NCBI GenBank assembly: GCA_032629725.1
Contig: JAFEVB010000004.1
Coordinates: forward strand, 1-64,000
Origin: Gremmenia infestans
Taxonomy: Eukaryota; Ascomycota; Leotiomycetes; Helotiales; Hamatocanthoscyphaceae
Reading direction: 5' to 3'
DNA length: 64,000 nt
Part shown: positions 11,015-21,998 of the stretch, piece by piece
Layout of the letters: each line of letters opens with the position of its first letter
Numbering within the stretch: position 1 is the first letter of the stretch
Translations under genes and position numbers: made by a program
Notes under the pieces: generated by a model
Seen by the model: only the letters and a program-made list of their open reading frames with translations
Told to the model about the DNA's origin: nothing
Databases searched by the model: none

Positions 11015-11664
11015 ATTGTTCATGTCTTTCTTGTTCAGTTCATATTTCCTTGCAAGTTTAGTTGTACAATTGGATTGTATTTGGATATGGAGGAAACGAA
11101 ATGGGATGGGATGGGATGGGACGGGGAAAGGGATGGTGGCGGAAGGGATGGTGGCGAAAAAAGCAAAAACAATAAGTCAGAGCAAAGTCATTTGGATGTA
11201 TGGGAGGGGAGGGGAGATAATACCCATTAGAGGGCGGACCTTAAGCTGAGAACAAAACAAAATAGGATAGATATTCAAAGAAGTTCCACCCGATTATTTT
11301 CAAACAGCAAGACTGAAATCTTAATGATCAAAGATCTTACCATCCACCTACTGGATGTAAACCATCACAGTGACTGTACTCTGACATGGGTTATCAAAAT
11401 ATGCCTCCATTACTATGAGTGGACAATGATCCCTATCTATAGCTCAATTGTTCCGGTATCTTGCAAAACCAAGCAAGCACCTAGCCTAGTCGCAGCATCC
11501 ATCCCGCCCGCTATGCAACCACGTCCAACGCCAATCAATTCCCGTCGCTTTTATGTATGCAATCCAAAGGCACCAAGCAAAATGCTGCTCGCGCTCAAAT
11601 TGTGTATTGTGCTTTTCTCCACTTGAAATTTTCATTCCGTTCAAATCATAGCTCCTCGTAGCTT
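11015..11664. other. Convergent intergenic spacer (Vps75-like / nmrA)
   Basis: This 650-base spacer holds the 3' ends of the chaperone gene and nmrA. Its main feature is a perfect G-run array at 11103-11126 (listed separately). The rest has no gene that I can support; the frame at 11324-11626 has no domain. Confidence 0.55.
11103..11126 (+). other. Potential G-quadruplex in the 3' region of the Vps75-like gene
   Basis: Five runs of at least three G are separated by two-base loops (GGG-AT-GGG-AT-GGG-AT-GGG-AC-GGGG) 89 bases after the stop codon, on the coding strand. This fits the strict G3+N1-7 quadruplex rule. If it lies in the mRNA 3' untranslated region it could affect processing or stability; that is inference. 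Confidence 0.6.
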
Positions 11665-13080
11665 TCAAGCAAGCCAACTCTCCTCCCTTCTCGCAGGGGT
11701 ATTTTCGCCAGTGCCGCTTGTCCCTATGCCTCCTCCCATAACCAGGCCATCATCATCATCATCACTGTCTTCAGTTTCCGCATCTCCAGGTTCAACATAT
11801 CCGACTCCATCAAGATCCTCATTCATCCACGTCGCCCCATTCGCCGCCTCTTCCAGTGGGAATACCTCCCTCGCGTACTCCTCCAGTCCCCTTGGTCCCT
11901 CCCATAGTGCAAGAGCCTGCTCCGGGCACCGTTCTTCCAGATTCCTGGTGCCGAAATAAAACGGCTGTAGATTTCCATCCTCTTTCCCCAACTCATACAG
12001 TTCCTCCAGGGCAACAAGCTGCTCTCGATATCCATTAGGTATCTTGACCTTGATATCAATATCCCCACGCTTGTACCGTACCTTTCTCCCCACACCTCTC
12101 GAAAACGCAGCGCATGCTTCGACTGGAGACAGCATTTCGTAGGCAAGAGGTATGGACTTGCTGCCCCACTTCTGCAGACCGTCTTTAAATATTTGTAGCA
12201 CGGCTGGCCCGACATCATGTTCAGTGTCTAGCCAAGGCAATGGCACGTTTGGGTGGAAAGGTGCTTGCCATATAAACGAGCCGTCGGGTTGAAGTTCCAT
12301 ACAGAAGAGAGGGTATGGAAGGGAAGTGAAATTGTTATTGTAGATGCCGGTGTACAAGTACGTTGTTCTCGGCGCGAGAGTGGGGAGAGATTGTATGTAT
12401 TGTGATATCGTTTCTTTGGACGACCAGAGTGGAAGGGAAGGCCATGGCCGAGGCGCTGAAGGAGGAGTGTGGAGGGAGTAATTCGGCATCGTTGAGTAGA
12501 TGTAGTGCTGAACATTTGCCTTGACAGCAGCGTCTGCCAGCGCCTTTCCAATGGCTATCTCGTCGCCCCAGAATGTCGTGTTGATAAACGCCAACTGCGC
12601 GCCACGGAACAGTTCAGAAATCAAATCATGATTGACGCCTATATTTGGGTGACCGCCTTTTGCTCCCAGTGGAGGAGAGGCATCTTTCGATGAGGCTTTG
12701 GTGTACAGATCTCCAACAAGCACAGTGACATTTTGCAAGGAGGATATCTCGGAAGCGACGATGCCGTCGAGACTCCGTACTTGAGCCCGTACACGGTACC
12801 CAACTGCGGCGGCAACACGGATAAAAGAGGCTGCTTGCCTGCCTGAAGCATTGACAACAGCAATAGTCTTGTTTGGGGAGGGCATAGGACGTTTTGCTGG
12901 GCGCTCGTAGGCTGAGGCTGAACGGGGAGATTGAACGGCTTGGAAGCCCAGGAAGTCGTCGTTGTCTGGTAGGGAAGTGCACGGCCGATGCTTCAGCTTT
13001 CGCGCAGGAGGTTCTTGGTTCGGTGCTGGAGGTACACGAGGTCTGATTGTGAGGGCAGACCTAGGTGTTGCGGAGGGCAT
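11665..13080 (-). CDS. nmrA: Nitrogen metabolite repression regulator NmrA/Nmr1 (471 aa)
   Basis: This is an intronless frame. NmrA is a Rossmann-fold negative regulator that binds NAD(P) and the GATA activator AreA/Nit2 and dampens its activity when preferred nitrogen is present. About 70 N-terminal residues are basic and Pro-rich. Then comes a beta-alpha nucleotide-binding unit (TIAVVNASGRQAASFIRVAAA, residues about 72-92), the family run LAFINTTFWGDEIAIGKALADAA, GIYNNNFTSLPYPLF, the strongly conserved LPWLDTEHDVGPAVLQIFKDG and PNGYREQL. LEEYAREVFPLEEAANGATWM closes the fold. The extra tail is acidic (DSDDDDDG). Total length is close to Neurospora NMR1 and longer than Aspergillus NmrA because of the N-terminal extension. 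The ATG at 13080 (CACCATG) is the first ATG; the frame runs 19 codons further upstream, to a TTG. The catalytic Tyr/Lys of active dehydrogenases is not evident, as in other NmrA proteins. Confidence 0.95.
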   Translation of the reverse strand: MPSATPRSALTIRPRVPPAPNQEPPARKLKHRPCTSLPDNDDFLGFQAVQSPRSASAYERPAKRPMPSPNKTIAVVNASGRQAASFIRVAAAVGYRVRAQVRSLDGIVASEISSLQNVTVLVGDLYTKASSKDASPPLGAKGGHPNIGVNHDLISELFRGAQLAFINTTFWGDEIAIGKALADAAVKANVQHYIYSTMPNYSLHTPPSAPRPWPSLPLWSSKETISQYIQSLPTLAPRTTYLYTGIYNNNFTSLPYPLFCMELQPDGSFIWQAPFHPNVPLPWLDTEHDVGPAVLQIFKDGLQKWGSKSIPLAYEMLSPVEACAAFSRGVGRKVRYKRGDIDIKVKIPNGYREQLVALEELYELGKEDGNLQPFYFGTRNLEERCPEQALALWEGPRGLEEYAREVFPLEEAANGATWMNEDLDGVGYVEPGDAETEDSDDDDDGLVMGGGIGTSGTGENTPARREESWLA

Positions 13081-13881
13081 GGGTGGTGATGGTACATATA
13101 CCAGTCGATGTTTCCGTAACGATCGATCAATCTTCAAGTGTGCTTTGCTGGATGCGCTGTGCGTTCCTCCCTCGGATACAATCCAATCCCAAGACTAGGA
13201 TCCCGGGCCTTTTTTTCCTCCTCCTCGAGTGTCAAGTCGGATTCTCTAGTTACCTTCCTCTCCTACTCCTCCTATACTTTTTCGCAATCGAATAGACCGG
13301 CACTTGGACCCCAGAAACCGTTTTCAGAGAGGAATCCGGAGATAGTTCCAATTAGAGGAGCTCCTTCTCGGGTAGTTGTGCCGATCAGGAAAAGGGGCCT
13401 GCTTCAAAAGGAATGCGATTTCACAATCTGCGCAGGGAAGGCGATTGTAAGTAATATATCAGAACCTATGGGGGGGTTCTCGGGTGTGGACTGTGCAGGG
13501 CGCAACGACGTGATCGGATGTTCGACAAGGGTATCTCGTAAATACTGTATACCTGCGACCTGGGCCTGACCTGGGTTGAGTACAGTATCAAGATGTAAGA
13601 TGACGAGTGTTGGGTTAAAACCAATCGGGGATGTGGTGCAGATGAACCGTCAACTGATACCGAGTATAGAAGTGTAGGATATAAAACGAGGGGTTGATGC
13701 GATAGGATGTGTCGAGGTTGGAGGGGTATTTTTTTTACTTTTGCTTCTGGAAGGGTGTCAGGGTCAAGGCGGTGAGAGCATGTACTGTACTGTACGGTAC
13801 GGTACGGTGAAATGGAATGGTGAGTGCCGATTGGGCCAAGAATCTGATAAGGCGACGATGCCCAGGCCAGGGTGAGGAGCG

Positions 13882-13977
13882 GGTGCAAGGTGCAAGGTGC
13901 AAGGTGCAAGGTGGATCGCAGTTGCAGTAGCAGTTGCAGTTGCAGTTGCAGTTGCAGGACAAGACAAGACAAGACAC
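13882..13977. repeat. Compound microsatellite
   Basis: Three adjacent short tandem arrays lie almost end to end: GGTGCAA (7-bp unit, about 4.7 copies, 13882-13914), CAGTTG (6-bp unit, 13919-13957, one unit interrupted by AG) and ACAAG (5-bp unit, 13958-13977). Units of 7, 6 and 5 bases in sequence suggest independent slippage events in one locus about 0.8 kb upstream of the nmrA start. Confidence 0.85.
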
Positions 13978-14390
13978 TGGACAGGACAGGAGCCGGAAGA
14001 GGTGAGAAAACTTTCCTTCTCTTCTTTATCTTCAAAGCCGTACGACTCGACCACGACACACGACACACGACACACGACACGACTACCACCAAAGATAGCT
14101 GATGTGGTGCGGTGCGGTGCGTGCGGGTACACCGAATCTGCTGTTATGTAATGTAATGTAACAGCGCGTAAAGCTTTGACAAGACCAGACGAAACAAGAC
14201 AAGGAAGTAGCGGTTGGCTTGTTGGCTATATACGAAGTAGGCGGATCAACGGTAAGAGCAAAAGCAGGCACGATATGATGTTATTATTGCGATAAAAGAG
14301 AGAGAAGCAACTAACTGACGCGATATTGTCGTGGAAAGACGTGTATACTACGGTACGGTAATCCCATCGGCCTTTTCCCCTTGCCTTTCC

Positions 14391-14420
14391 TTCCCTTCCC
14401 TTCCCTTCCCTTCCCTTCCC
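14391..14420. repeat. (TTCCC)6 array, G-quadruplex potential on the minus strand
   Basis: Six perfect TTCCC units read GGGAA on the minus strand, which is the nmrA coding strand. Six G3 runs with two-base loops meet the strict quadruplex rule. The array is about 1.3 kb upstream of the nmrA ATG. Confidence 0.9.
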
Positions 14421-14458
14421 TTGCCCGAGTAGAACTTTGAACCACGTGCGGCGTTGAC

Positions 14459-14464
14459 TGATAA
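14459..14464 (+). promoter_or_regulatory. GATA-factor site (TGATAA) upstream of nmrA
   Basis: TGATAA matches the WGATAR consensus bound by fungal GATA regulators such as AreA/Nit2. Another TGATAA is at 13845-13850 and an AGATAA (reverse) at 15503-15508. Occurrence by chance is likely at this density, so this is a candidate site only. Confidence 0.3.
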
Positions 14465-16589
14465 GACTCGTAGCATTTGGGCAGCATATGTACCCTATAT
14501 CTAGCCTAATGATCATTATTGTACGACGTGGAGCCTGGAGGGGCATAGATATATCCACGCCCCTCTTTTCTCACTCACGAGACGACAGAAGAACAGAAAC
14601 GTGCTCTATCACTACACTAATAAGGGCTAGTTGCCGAACCATTAGATGCAGTGTAGTATGGACAGTTCAGTTTCTGTTTGGCGCATTGGTAAACAGAGTC
14701 TGGGAGTTGCTTCTCTTGCGTTGCGTTGGAGTGCAAGATATTGTACATAGTGCCTGACAGTGTTGCTGTGCTGGGCCTCTAAAACTCGTCCTATGATTCT
14801 CCGATCACATTTTGTCTTCAACTCGCATCCTTCTTGCATCCATCCGCCATGTGTCACCAAGTGTGGAGTTCGCAGGGCTAAGTCCTAGTAATACAGTAGA
14901 ACAATATGCCGATTCTAGTGCATTTTACTGTGGAGGGGTGAAAATATAGCTCTATTCTGGGAAGCCATTGTGTAAGGGAAACTGGCCTGGCTGAAAATCT
15001 CTGCATCAAAGTCTGCCATGTCGTAACTTTAGATTGTTGGCTACTAATCATGCCAAGTGTAAAGAAGTTGCAGTTACATGATCATATTTTGCGATGATCT
15101 AATGTTGGAGCCTCACAATGTTTCGTGTTGCTTTGGGCGTCCAGGTTCAATAAGGGCCGCATAAGCCGCAGATCAAAATGTTTGAAACATAGGTCGGTAG
15201 GTACCTAGGTACTGTACTGCACTGCCTTTAAAGTTTACAGCACTTTAGATTCTTCTTTCTATACTTTGTATATTCGACGAGATCATGCAATGATCTACCG
15301 TATTGTGGAGTACTCGGTAACTCGCTTGACCTTCCCCCCTATTACCTAATTGTAACCAGCCACATGGAAGATTTCCCAACAACTCCGGAAACCCATACAA
15401 ATAGATTGGCATCTCCATTTAGACATGACATATAAACATACGATGGCGATAATAACCCCCAAGGACTAATCATTGGTGCCCGACGGCCAAAGCACAAGAT
15501 TCTTATCTATCCTAGAATGGCGGGGTAAATTTAGATGCCAGCATCAACGTCACGTCCCAGCAATCACGATGTTGCTTTCACCGTCAATACCACCTCATAA
15601 ACTAATGCACACTAGAGCAATTGACATGTCACATAAATCCGGGGTAAGGTAAGCCACCATCGCTTGCCCACTCGATCCTCTGCGTTTCTTCGGGTTCGTT
15701 CCGTTTGTATATAATATACCCCGCATTCAGCAATTTATCGCTATTTAGCGTACTTTGTTTGCACTTATATATTAAAAGAAAGGCATCCGCGGTTGGTTTG
15801 GTCTGGTCTGGTTCATAGGGTAGTTCTGCTGGTTTGACACTGTCATAATGATAATGGGAGTGTGGCTTGACGTCCCCATATCTTCCTATACTCCATCCTT
15901 TTGTAACGACTTTCGTGTCCCGTGTCTTCCTCTCTCGACCGCTGCAGCCGCTGGAAACTCACCCATTTGGAAAGTCTGGAACTATCACTAGTTTACTTAT
16001 CCGATGACGTCGAGAACAAGATGCTGTTACTTCGTATTTGGATGTAATGTGGATGTAATGCTAATGCTACCCGTAATTACCCGAGTGAGATGTCTGGACT
16101 TAGACCTGAAATATTTTCTCTGTTGGGTATATTTAAGCATAAATATTCAAAAGTATTATCATGTTCAATTGACAAGATCTCGTCTGGTTAGATATTCGAT
16201 CAGCAAGTTTCTCTCAATATAACTTCAAAGCGCTAAAGTCTATAAAGTCTATTAACGTAATCGAGGGATTCCCATCTCTAATCTCCTAATTCAAACGCTT
16301 CATTAGTTATAAACTTTCAGTTCATAGTGAATACTTACAACAGGACAGGAATAATTTCTCACGTGATCAATCACCTTTTTGCCACCGGCACTATCTGAAG
16401 GCCTTCACCATACGCCAAACGCCAAACATGATAATTGAACACCACATCTAATCAACAATCTGGTTACACGAGGATAATACAAGCATAAATCTAAAAGAGA
16501 AAGGCACAGTTGTTACCACGTGACAATAATACCAATTCAAGGCACCCTCACCTTCTTCACCTAGTCCCATTAACATTCACAAGCCAAAA

Positions 16590-19167
16590 ATGTCCCAAGC
16601 AACTTCCGCACACCCAAAACGCAACCGCACCCAACTGTCATGTACCCTATGCAGACACGCCAAGTTGAAATGCGACCGCGTGTCCCCATGTTCACAATGC
16701 TTAAAAAGGGACCGTCCAGGCTCCTGCGTATTCCCCGAACCAGCGCAGAGAAGACGACCAGCTGTTAGTATGAGGGATCGCGTTCGTCATCTAGAGGGAC
16801 TTGTCAAGGGAGCTCTGGCAGCGGTGCCCCTGAGCGAGAACGAGGGCGAGGCGTCTGGGCAGGTGTTGACGGATTCGGACGAGTCGAGATATGTTGGGTC
16901 TACGCATTGGGCTGCTATTCTTGAAGATGTACGGCTATTGTCCTCCACCATTTTGAACTTGACTTGGAAATGCATTTGTTAACTGCAGGTAGATTGAGGA
17001 GGTGAAGGATTATTTCGCTGATGCGGGAGATGTGGGTGATGATGAGGCCGAGGTTGTATCTTATACGATGCTTACGTTCAATCCCTACTCTCCAATTTCA
17101 AAAGAAGAGCTCTTAAAGCGCTTACCTGAGAAGAATATTGTTGATGGCTTGGTGAGGAAGTACTTCAATGGTCACAATCCAAGTTTGCGTAAGTTTTGCG
17201 TAGTGATGGACGAATTGTGCTAATGAGATGTAGATTTAATCCACAAACCTACATTTCAGAAAGAGGTATGTCGAACGAAGTTGCTTTCTTTGTTTTGATG
17301 CTTTTCATTCCATAATCTGTGTATGCTGCCGAGTAGCGTAACAGTAAATTACCTCATAATTAGTAAAAACTGACTATGAAGCTAGTACAAATCATTCTGG
17401 GCAGCTCCCAGTGACGCCCCAATCATTTGGGTTGGTTTGATATATGCCATGATGGCTCTTGCAGCTTTCTCGTCTCTTAGCGCCGCGGAAACTCCTATAG
17501 AAATATGTGACACAACAATGGAAACCATCCGCCATTATCGCAACTGCTGTATGCAAGCTTTGCTCCTTTCCCACTACACCAAGCCAGGTCCTTATACCAT
17601 CGAAACCTTGATCTTGTATATGGAGGGGGAGTTTTTGATGAGTAAAGATGACCAGGTCCATTTGTATCTCTTGGTTGGCAACATCGTTCGTCTATGTTTA
17701 CGCATGGGCCTGCATCGGGATACTACGAAAGTCGGTGGGAATATAACTCCATTCCAAGCTGAGATGCGACGTCGAGTCTGGCACCATCTTAGCCAGATCG
17801 ACCTTCTTGCAAGCTTTCAGATCGGGTTGCCGGGCATGGTCGAATCGATCGAGAGTGATACACTTTATCCTCGGAATCTACGAGACGAGGATGTGGACGA
17901 AGGCATGACTGAGATGCCACCATCTCGGCCAGACTCTGAGCTTACACCTATCTCGTATTTAATCTCCAAAAGCAGACTGTGCCATGCTTGCGGACAGATC
18001 GCTACGTTGGCTAACAGATTAACACTTCCCCCATATACCGAGGTCATGAAAATGGACGGGCTTCTGCATGAAGCTTACGCTACGATACCGACTTTCTTCC
18101 AAATGCCCTCGGAGTTTTCGCTCTTCGAATCACCAGATCTCATCATCAAACAATTCAGCCTGGCTCTCGTTTATCAAAAAAGTCGTTGCATGCTTCATCG
18201 CAAATATATCATGAAGCAAAACGATAATCCCCAATATGCTTATTCAAAAAAGGTAGCTGTGAATGCTTCGATGGAGCTGCTCAAGTGTCAAGCGATGAGC
18301 TACGATGCGACGTTTGACGGCGGCGCTCTTGCTCGAGATCGATGGGTTTTATCCACCCTTACCATGCACGATTTCCTTCTGGCTAGTATGATTGTTACTA
18401 TTAACATCATGCAAACATTTGGCCCAAATTTTAATAACAGGAAAGAAGTAAAGGAAGTGGATCGGAAAATGGTAGAGGCTCTGGAGAAGTCCCATAGTAT
18501 ATTTACGCAATCAAAGAGCGTAACGGCAGATGCAAGAATCTCGATTGATGCAAGAAAGGCTTCTGCTCTATTGAGGGCCATGTTGAATAAAGTCTATCGA
18601 GCATTAGGGCGCCCTCTGATTCCTGTGGACGAAGATGTATTGAGGACTCATGGAGAGAGCAAAGCTAGCAATATTTCCGACTTATCTTTAAGTAGTGGTA
18701 AGTTGCATCCACCCTGCCTTCTACACGTTGCTCAACACCATATACCTTTCGAGCCAAATATTGATCAATATTTCCCCAGACCTATCACCGCACGACGTCT
18801 CCTCAAAAAACAAAGTTCCAATTCCCGGGGCATGGGATACAGGATATCCCGACAACATGGCAGCACCTACAGGGCTCGATATGCAACTTGATTATACGCA
18901 GGCTGCGGCTGCTACCGACCCCCTAGGCGCTATGATTGATGTTGATATCCCAGGTGATGTTGATTGGGTATGTAGAGTTTACTTCATCTCTTTGTCACGA
19001 AGTCAAGATCGAAAGAACCTTGCTAATGAATGAACGACGACAAGGATACTTTCGATAACCACATCTTTCCAAAAACCAACCTCTACGAAATCTGGCCTAA
19101 TTTCAATTCGGCAGACCTCACATTTGATGATTTCGATAATCAAATGCTGAATACCAATCCGCTGTAA
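16590..19167 (+). CDS. Zn2Cys6 transcription factor with fungal-specific TF domain (729 aa)
   Basis: Exons are 16590-16928, 16993-17188, 17234-17265 (32 nt), 17386-18697, 18780-18967 and 19045-19167. Residues 18-46 form the binuclear zinc cluster (Cys at 18, 21, 28, 34, 37, 46; C-x2-C-x6-C-x5-C-x2-C-x8-C), preceded by a basic PKRNRTQ segment; MRDRVRHLEGLVKG looks like the short dimerisation coiled coil. The middle homology region includes SLHLIHKPTFQKEYKSFW, IWVGLIYAMMALA and GLHRDTTK...FQAEMRRRVWHHLSQID, typical of the Fungal_trans domain. The C-terminus is acidic and aromatic (DDFDNQMLN), resembling an activation region. All six junctions keep frame. It reads away from nmrA across 3.5 kb; whether it controls neighbouring genes cannot be told. 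A frame running past the 18697 donor to 18891 would give an alternative C-terminus. Confidence 0.92.
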
Positions 19168-20451
19168 TACAGTCGTACGGTACGGTCCCTGGATATCGCA
19201 ACCCTACTTTCCTCGTACTCTTCAGCGGCGTCTATTGGCAACATCAGTCGGATGATCTGCATGCCACCCCGGCTCGCCTAGCCTTCATATATCTCACCCC
19301 ACCCTGTCCATCGATCCTATCCACTGGAGAGAAACCTGCATACAGCTCAAACTATGCTCCATACCACTTTGGCTCTCTTAAATAAATAACAGATTCTGCC
19401 TCTGCTCTGCTCTGCTCTGCGTCTCGGCAATTGGCGTAGAAAAATGCATGCAATTCTAGTCATGTGTTTGCTGATGATGAGAAAACGCATTGGAGCTGGT
19501 TAATGAATGACTTCGCAGCTAGGTAAGCATCAACCCGGAACCACGTTGTTATTTCATCAGAATTGCTTAATTCACGTGTCCTGCGCAAGACTCTCCTGTT
19601 ACTCAATCTGTTAGCGAGCAAAGGATGCTCATAATTCGCGGAGAAGTTCATCAGGTACACATATACCAGGCCTCCAGAGGACTTACAGTAGCGAGTCTAT
19701 GAACAACGCGCGGTTCAGTGCCGCTGACGGAAGGTGTTTTCTGCTATCTGCAAACCCCGCGGCCAGCTGGTAGGTAGTTAGGGTAGGGTAGGATCGAGAA
19801 GGGTGCTATGGTTCATATAGAGTGTAGAGGGAAATTCAGTCACACGAGAGAGAGAGTAACCGAAGAGAATATGTCGCGCCGTGCCATGAAACGTGAAGGA
19901 CACAGATCTAACCTTCCGTCCATCCACATCAACCTGACCCACGCGACAGACACGGCAAAGATGCCAAAAGACAGCAGCAACTCTTAACACCCCCAATTGA
20001 GATCATATCAATACTGGTTAGGGGGGGAATAGCCGTGATGTGCAATACTCGCACTTGCCGCATTAATTGAGTGATCATGATATCTTGAAGCTTGCTTAGC
20101 TTTACACATGAGCAATCGCCGCGTGTTTTTGACAACATGACTATGTTGCAAAAAGGTGGAGGTTTGGTAGACAGTCCTTGTATGTAGGAGTATTGGCAAA
20201 GAAAGAACGTCACAGCACTGGACTGAGAAAGGCCAGCCATATGAACAGAGCTTAGAGGGAGGGCACAGCAACTTGTATTCGACTCGAAGCCAATCCAGCA
20301 TCCTCGTGCTTTCGCTCTATCCATATCCACCGCAGAAAAATCGAACCCTTCGTTTCCCTCGCTGGTATTCGGAATGACAACCAACCCAACGCCTGGCCAT
20401 GATAATCCTCAGTTTCGTTCTGCGTAGCATCTTCTCTCCTCCTCTTCCGCC
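19168..20451. other. Convergent spacer between the TF gene and RPS28
   Basis: No gene is supported in these 1.3 kb. A (CTCTG)4 array sits at 19400-19419. Minus frames at 19929-20384 and 20252-20542 are compositionally ordinary and lack domains; the second overlaps RPS28 exon 3 in another frame. The segment is where the two 3' untranslated regions should lie. Confidence 0.5.
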
Positions 20452-20832
20452 TTATCTCAATCGCCTCGCTTCTCTCTCGGATTCTAGCAGGCACAGAATA
20501 TCGTCTTCGCGCACTATTCATTGTCGAATTAGCCCACAGCACAAACTCTCGGCTCGTTTCAAGAGAAGCGCAATCTCAATTCTCTCCATACCTGGGCCCT
20601 TGACATTGCGGATGATGGAACGCGTAGTATCGTCCATAAACTCAACGCGCACCTGCGTGACACCACCACGAGAACCTAGGTAATTCCATTGTCAGTCTTC
20701 CATTCCCTCCCCTTCAATCCACGAATTCCGCCTGTCTTCAGGTACTTTTGGGCGGGGGGGGTTTTGCGTACCGGTTCGGCCGAGGACTCGGGTCACTTTG
20801 ACGAGCTTGACGGGGACTTTGGAGGATTCCAT
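20452..20832 (-). CDS. RPS28: 40S ribosomal protein S28 (eS28, 68 aa)
   Basis: Minus-strand exons are 20772-20832, 20592-20675 and 20452-20513. The translation is immediately recognisable as eS28: MESSKVPVKLVKVTRVLGRTG, then SRGGVTQVRVEFMDDTTRS, then IIRNVKGPVREDDILCLLESE and EREARRLR at the end. Length (68) is that of the family. eS28 sits at the head/mRNA exit region of the small subunit and belongs to the OB-fold group. Both introns (96 and 78 nt) fall in phase 1. The first has a GTACGC donor and CTAG acceptor; the second a GTATGG donor and ATAG acceptor. The gene is so short and split that open-frame scanning misses it. A CACGTGA element at 20986-20992 lies 154 bases upstream. Confidence 0.97.
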
Positions 20833-21998
20833 GTTGGGCGACTGGGAGGGTTGAGGGGATTGTCGGTGGGATAGGCCTTGTCGTGAATTTTGAGCTTTGA
20901 AAGTTCTACGACATTGAAATGTGCGATTCCCCGCCTCGCTTATCGGGCGCTTCGTCTCGGCTCGGATACCAAAGTGAAAGTTTACCACGTGACGATATTA
21001 CAACATTATTTTTAAAATCGACTTGACTTATGTAAAACGGACTGGTACTAGTCAAATAAATGGGGAGATAGTCTATTCATGCTCCTTTGAAAATTTCCGA
21101 TCATGCTGCACTAAGTTATGTTGCACCTATATGTACAGTGGCTACTTTGAGCCTGTGCTACTAGCTAATCGGTAGCTACCTAGGTAGGTACCATTCAGAC
21201 CTTCTATGTTATATCCGGTCCAACTTTTCCTTACTGAGTGAATCTTGTCAAGAAGATAATCTAGGTTCTATGCCAGCAAGTCTTGGTCTTCCCTCCCTCT
21301 TTCCCCCTACTAGTTTAGCTATCTTTGGTACTACACCCCCTTCTTAGCACCAATCAACCCCATTCTATCTATAGCTTAGCCTTTTAAAAGCAGCAACTCT
21401 TTTCATGATAATATTCTATATTTATCAAGCACATGAAAGATATAAACTTTCTAGTACTAACATCCATAGTCTTTCGTTGCACTTCTCACGTCCCAAGGGT
21501 TACCTTATTAACTACCCCTACATAGGTAACTTCATTTGTAGAGTATAACCAGAAGCACAGGTTATAGGGCCTATCTCTATAACGCAAAACTACAACGTAC
21601 AAGAAAACTTTGATCTTCAAACTAAATTTGCGGGTATAGTAGGATTGCAAATGCACTGCAGATCTATTTTTAGTCTATAACCTCTAACGTCTTTGTTTCT
21701 GACATAGCAGATAATGAAGCTCATTCTCGAATTTACAATGGGATCCACAAGTCAGAACAAAGCAGCGATAACGAAGCGGAATCATCGTATAAAGAAACCC
21801 CTTCGTTAATAGCAAACAAAGCCATTCAGCGTGAATAATCGAAAGACTCATAAAACCCGTTGTCACCAGTCCTTCCCACCACAAGAAACTAATTACTCAC
21901 AAACATCCCTCACCCAATCTACTCACGCCATTTTGCATATTCATTGCAAAAACGAGAATTCACATAGCAAACAACGCCCATAGTATAACTACAGCACC
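20833..21998. other. Divergent promoter region (RPS28 / CxxC orphan)
   Basis: This 1.17-kb AT-rich spacer carries the promoters of RPS28 (left) and the orphan gene (right). CACGTGA is present at 20986-20992. Several short TAGGTAGGTA-like repeats occur near 21178-21190. No coding segment is supported; the minus frame at 21684-21884 has no domain. Confidence 0.5.
20986..20992 (+). promoter_or_regulatory. CACGTGA element upstream of RPS28
   Basis: The palindromic E-box core CACGTG with a 3' A lies 154 bases upstream of the RPS28 ATG. In several ascomycete lineages, Cbf1-type bHLH factors bind TCACGTGA-like sites in ribosomal protein promoters. Here the match is one core site only, so this is a candidate. 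Confidence 0.4.

Larger units (their letters stand above)
13081..16589. other. 3.5-kb divergent regulatory region between nmrA and the Zn2Cys6 gene
   Basis: Both flanking genes start here and point away. The half next to nmrA (13730-14430) is dense in microsatellites: (GTACG)n-like at about 13781-13808, (GGTGCAA)4.7 at 13882-13914, (CAGTTG)n at 13919-13957, (ACAAG)n at 13958-13977, (ACACGAC)n at about 14053-14083 and (TTCCC)6 at 14391-14420. GATA sites TGATAA occur at 13845-13850 and 14459-14464, and TTATCT (reverse AGATAA) at 15503-15508. The other half is AT-rich; TCACGTGA at 16359-16366 and CACGTGA at 16517-16523 lie upstream of the transcription factor. Minus frames across the microsatellites (13466-14092) are repeat artefacts. 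Confidence 0.6.

Noticed and set aside
13466..14092. Minus-strand frame of 208 codons upstream of nmrA
   Set aside because: It runs across the microsatellites, so its composition (repeated LQLQLQL and similar) simply reflects the repeats; no ATG context, domain or splice partner supports it.
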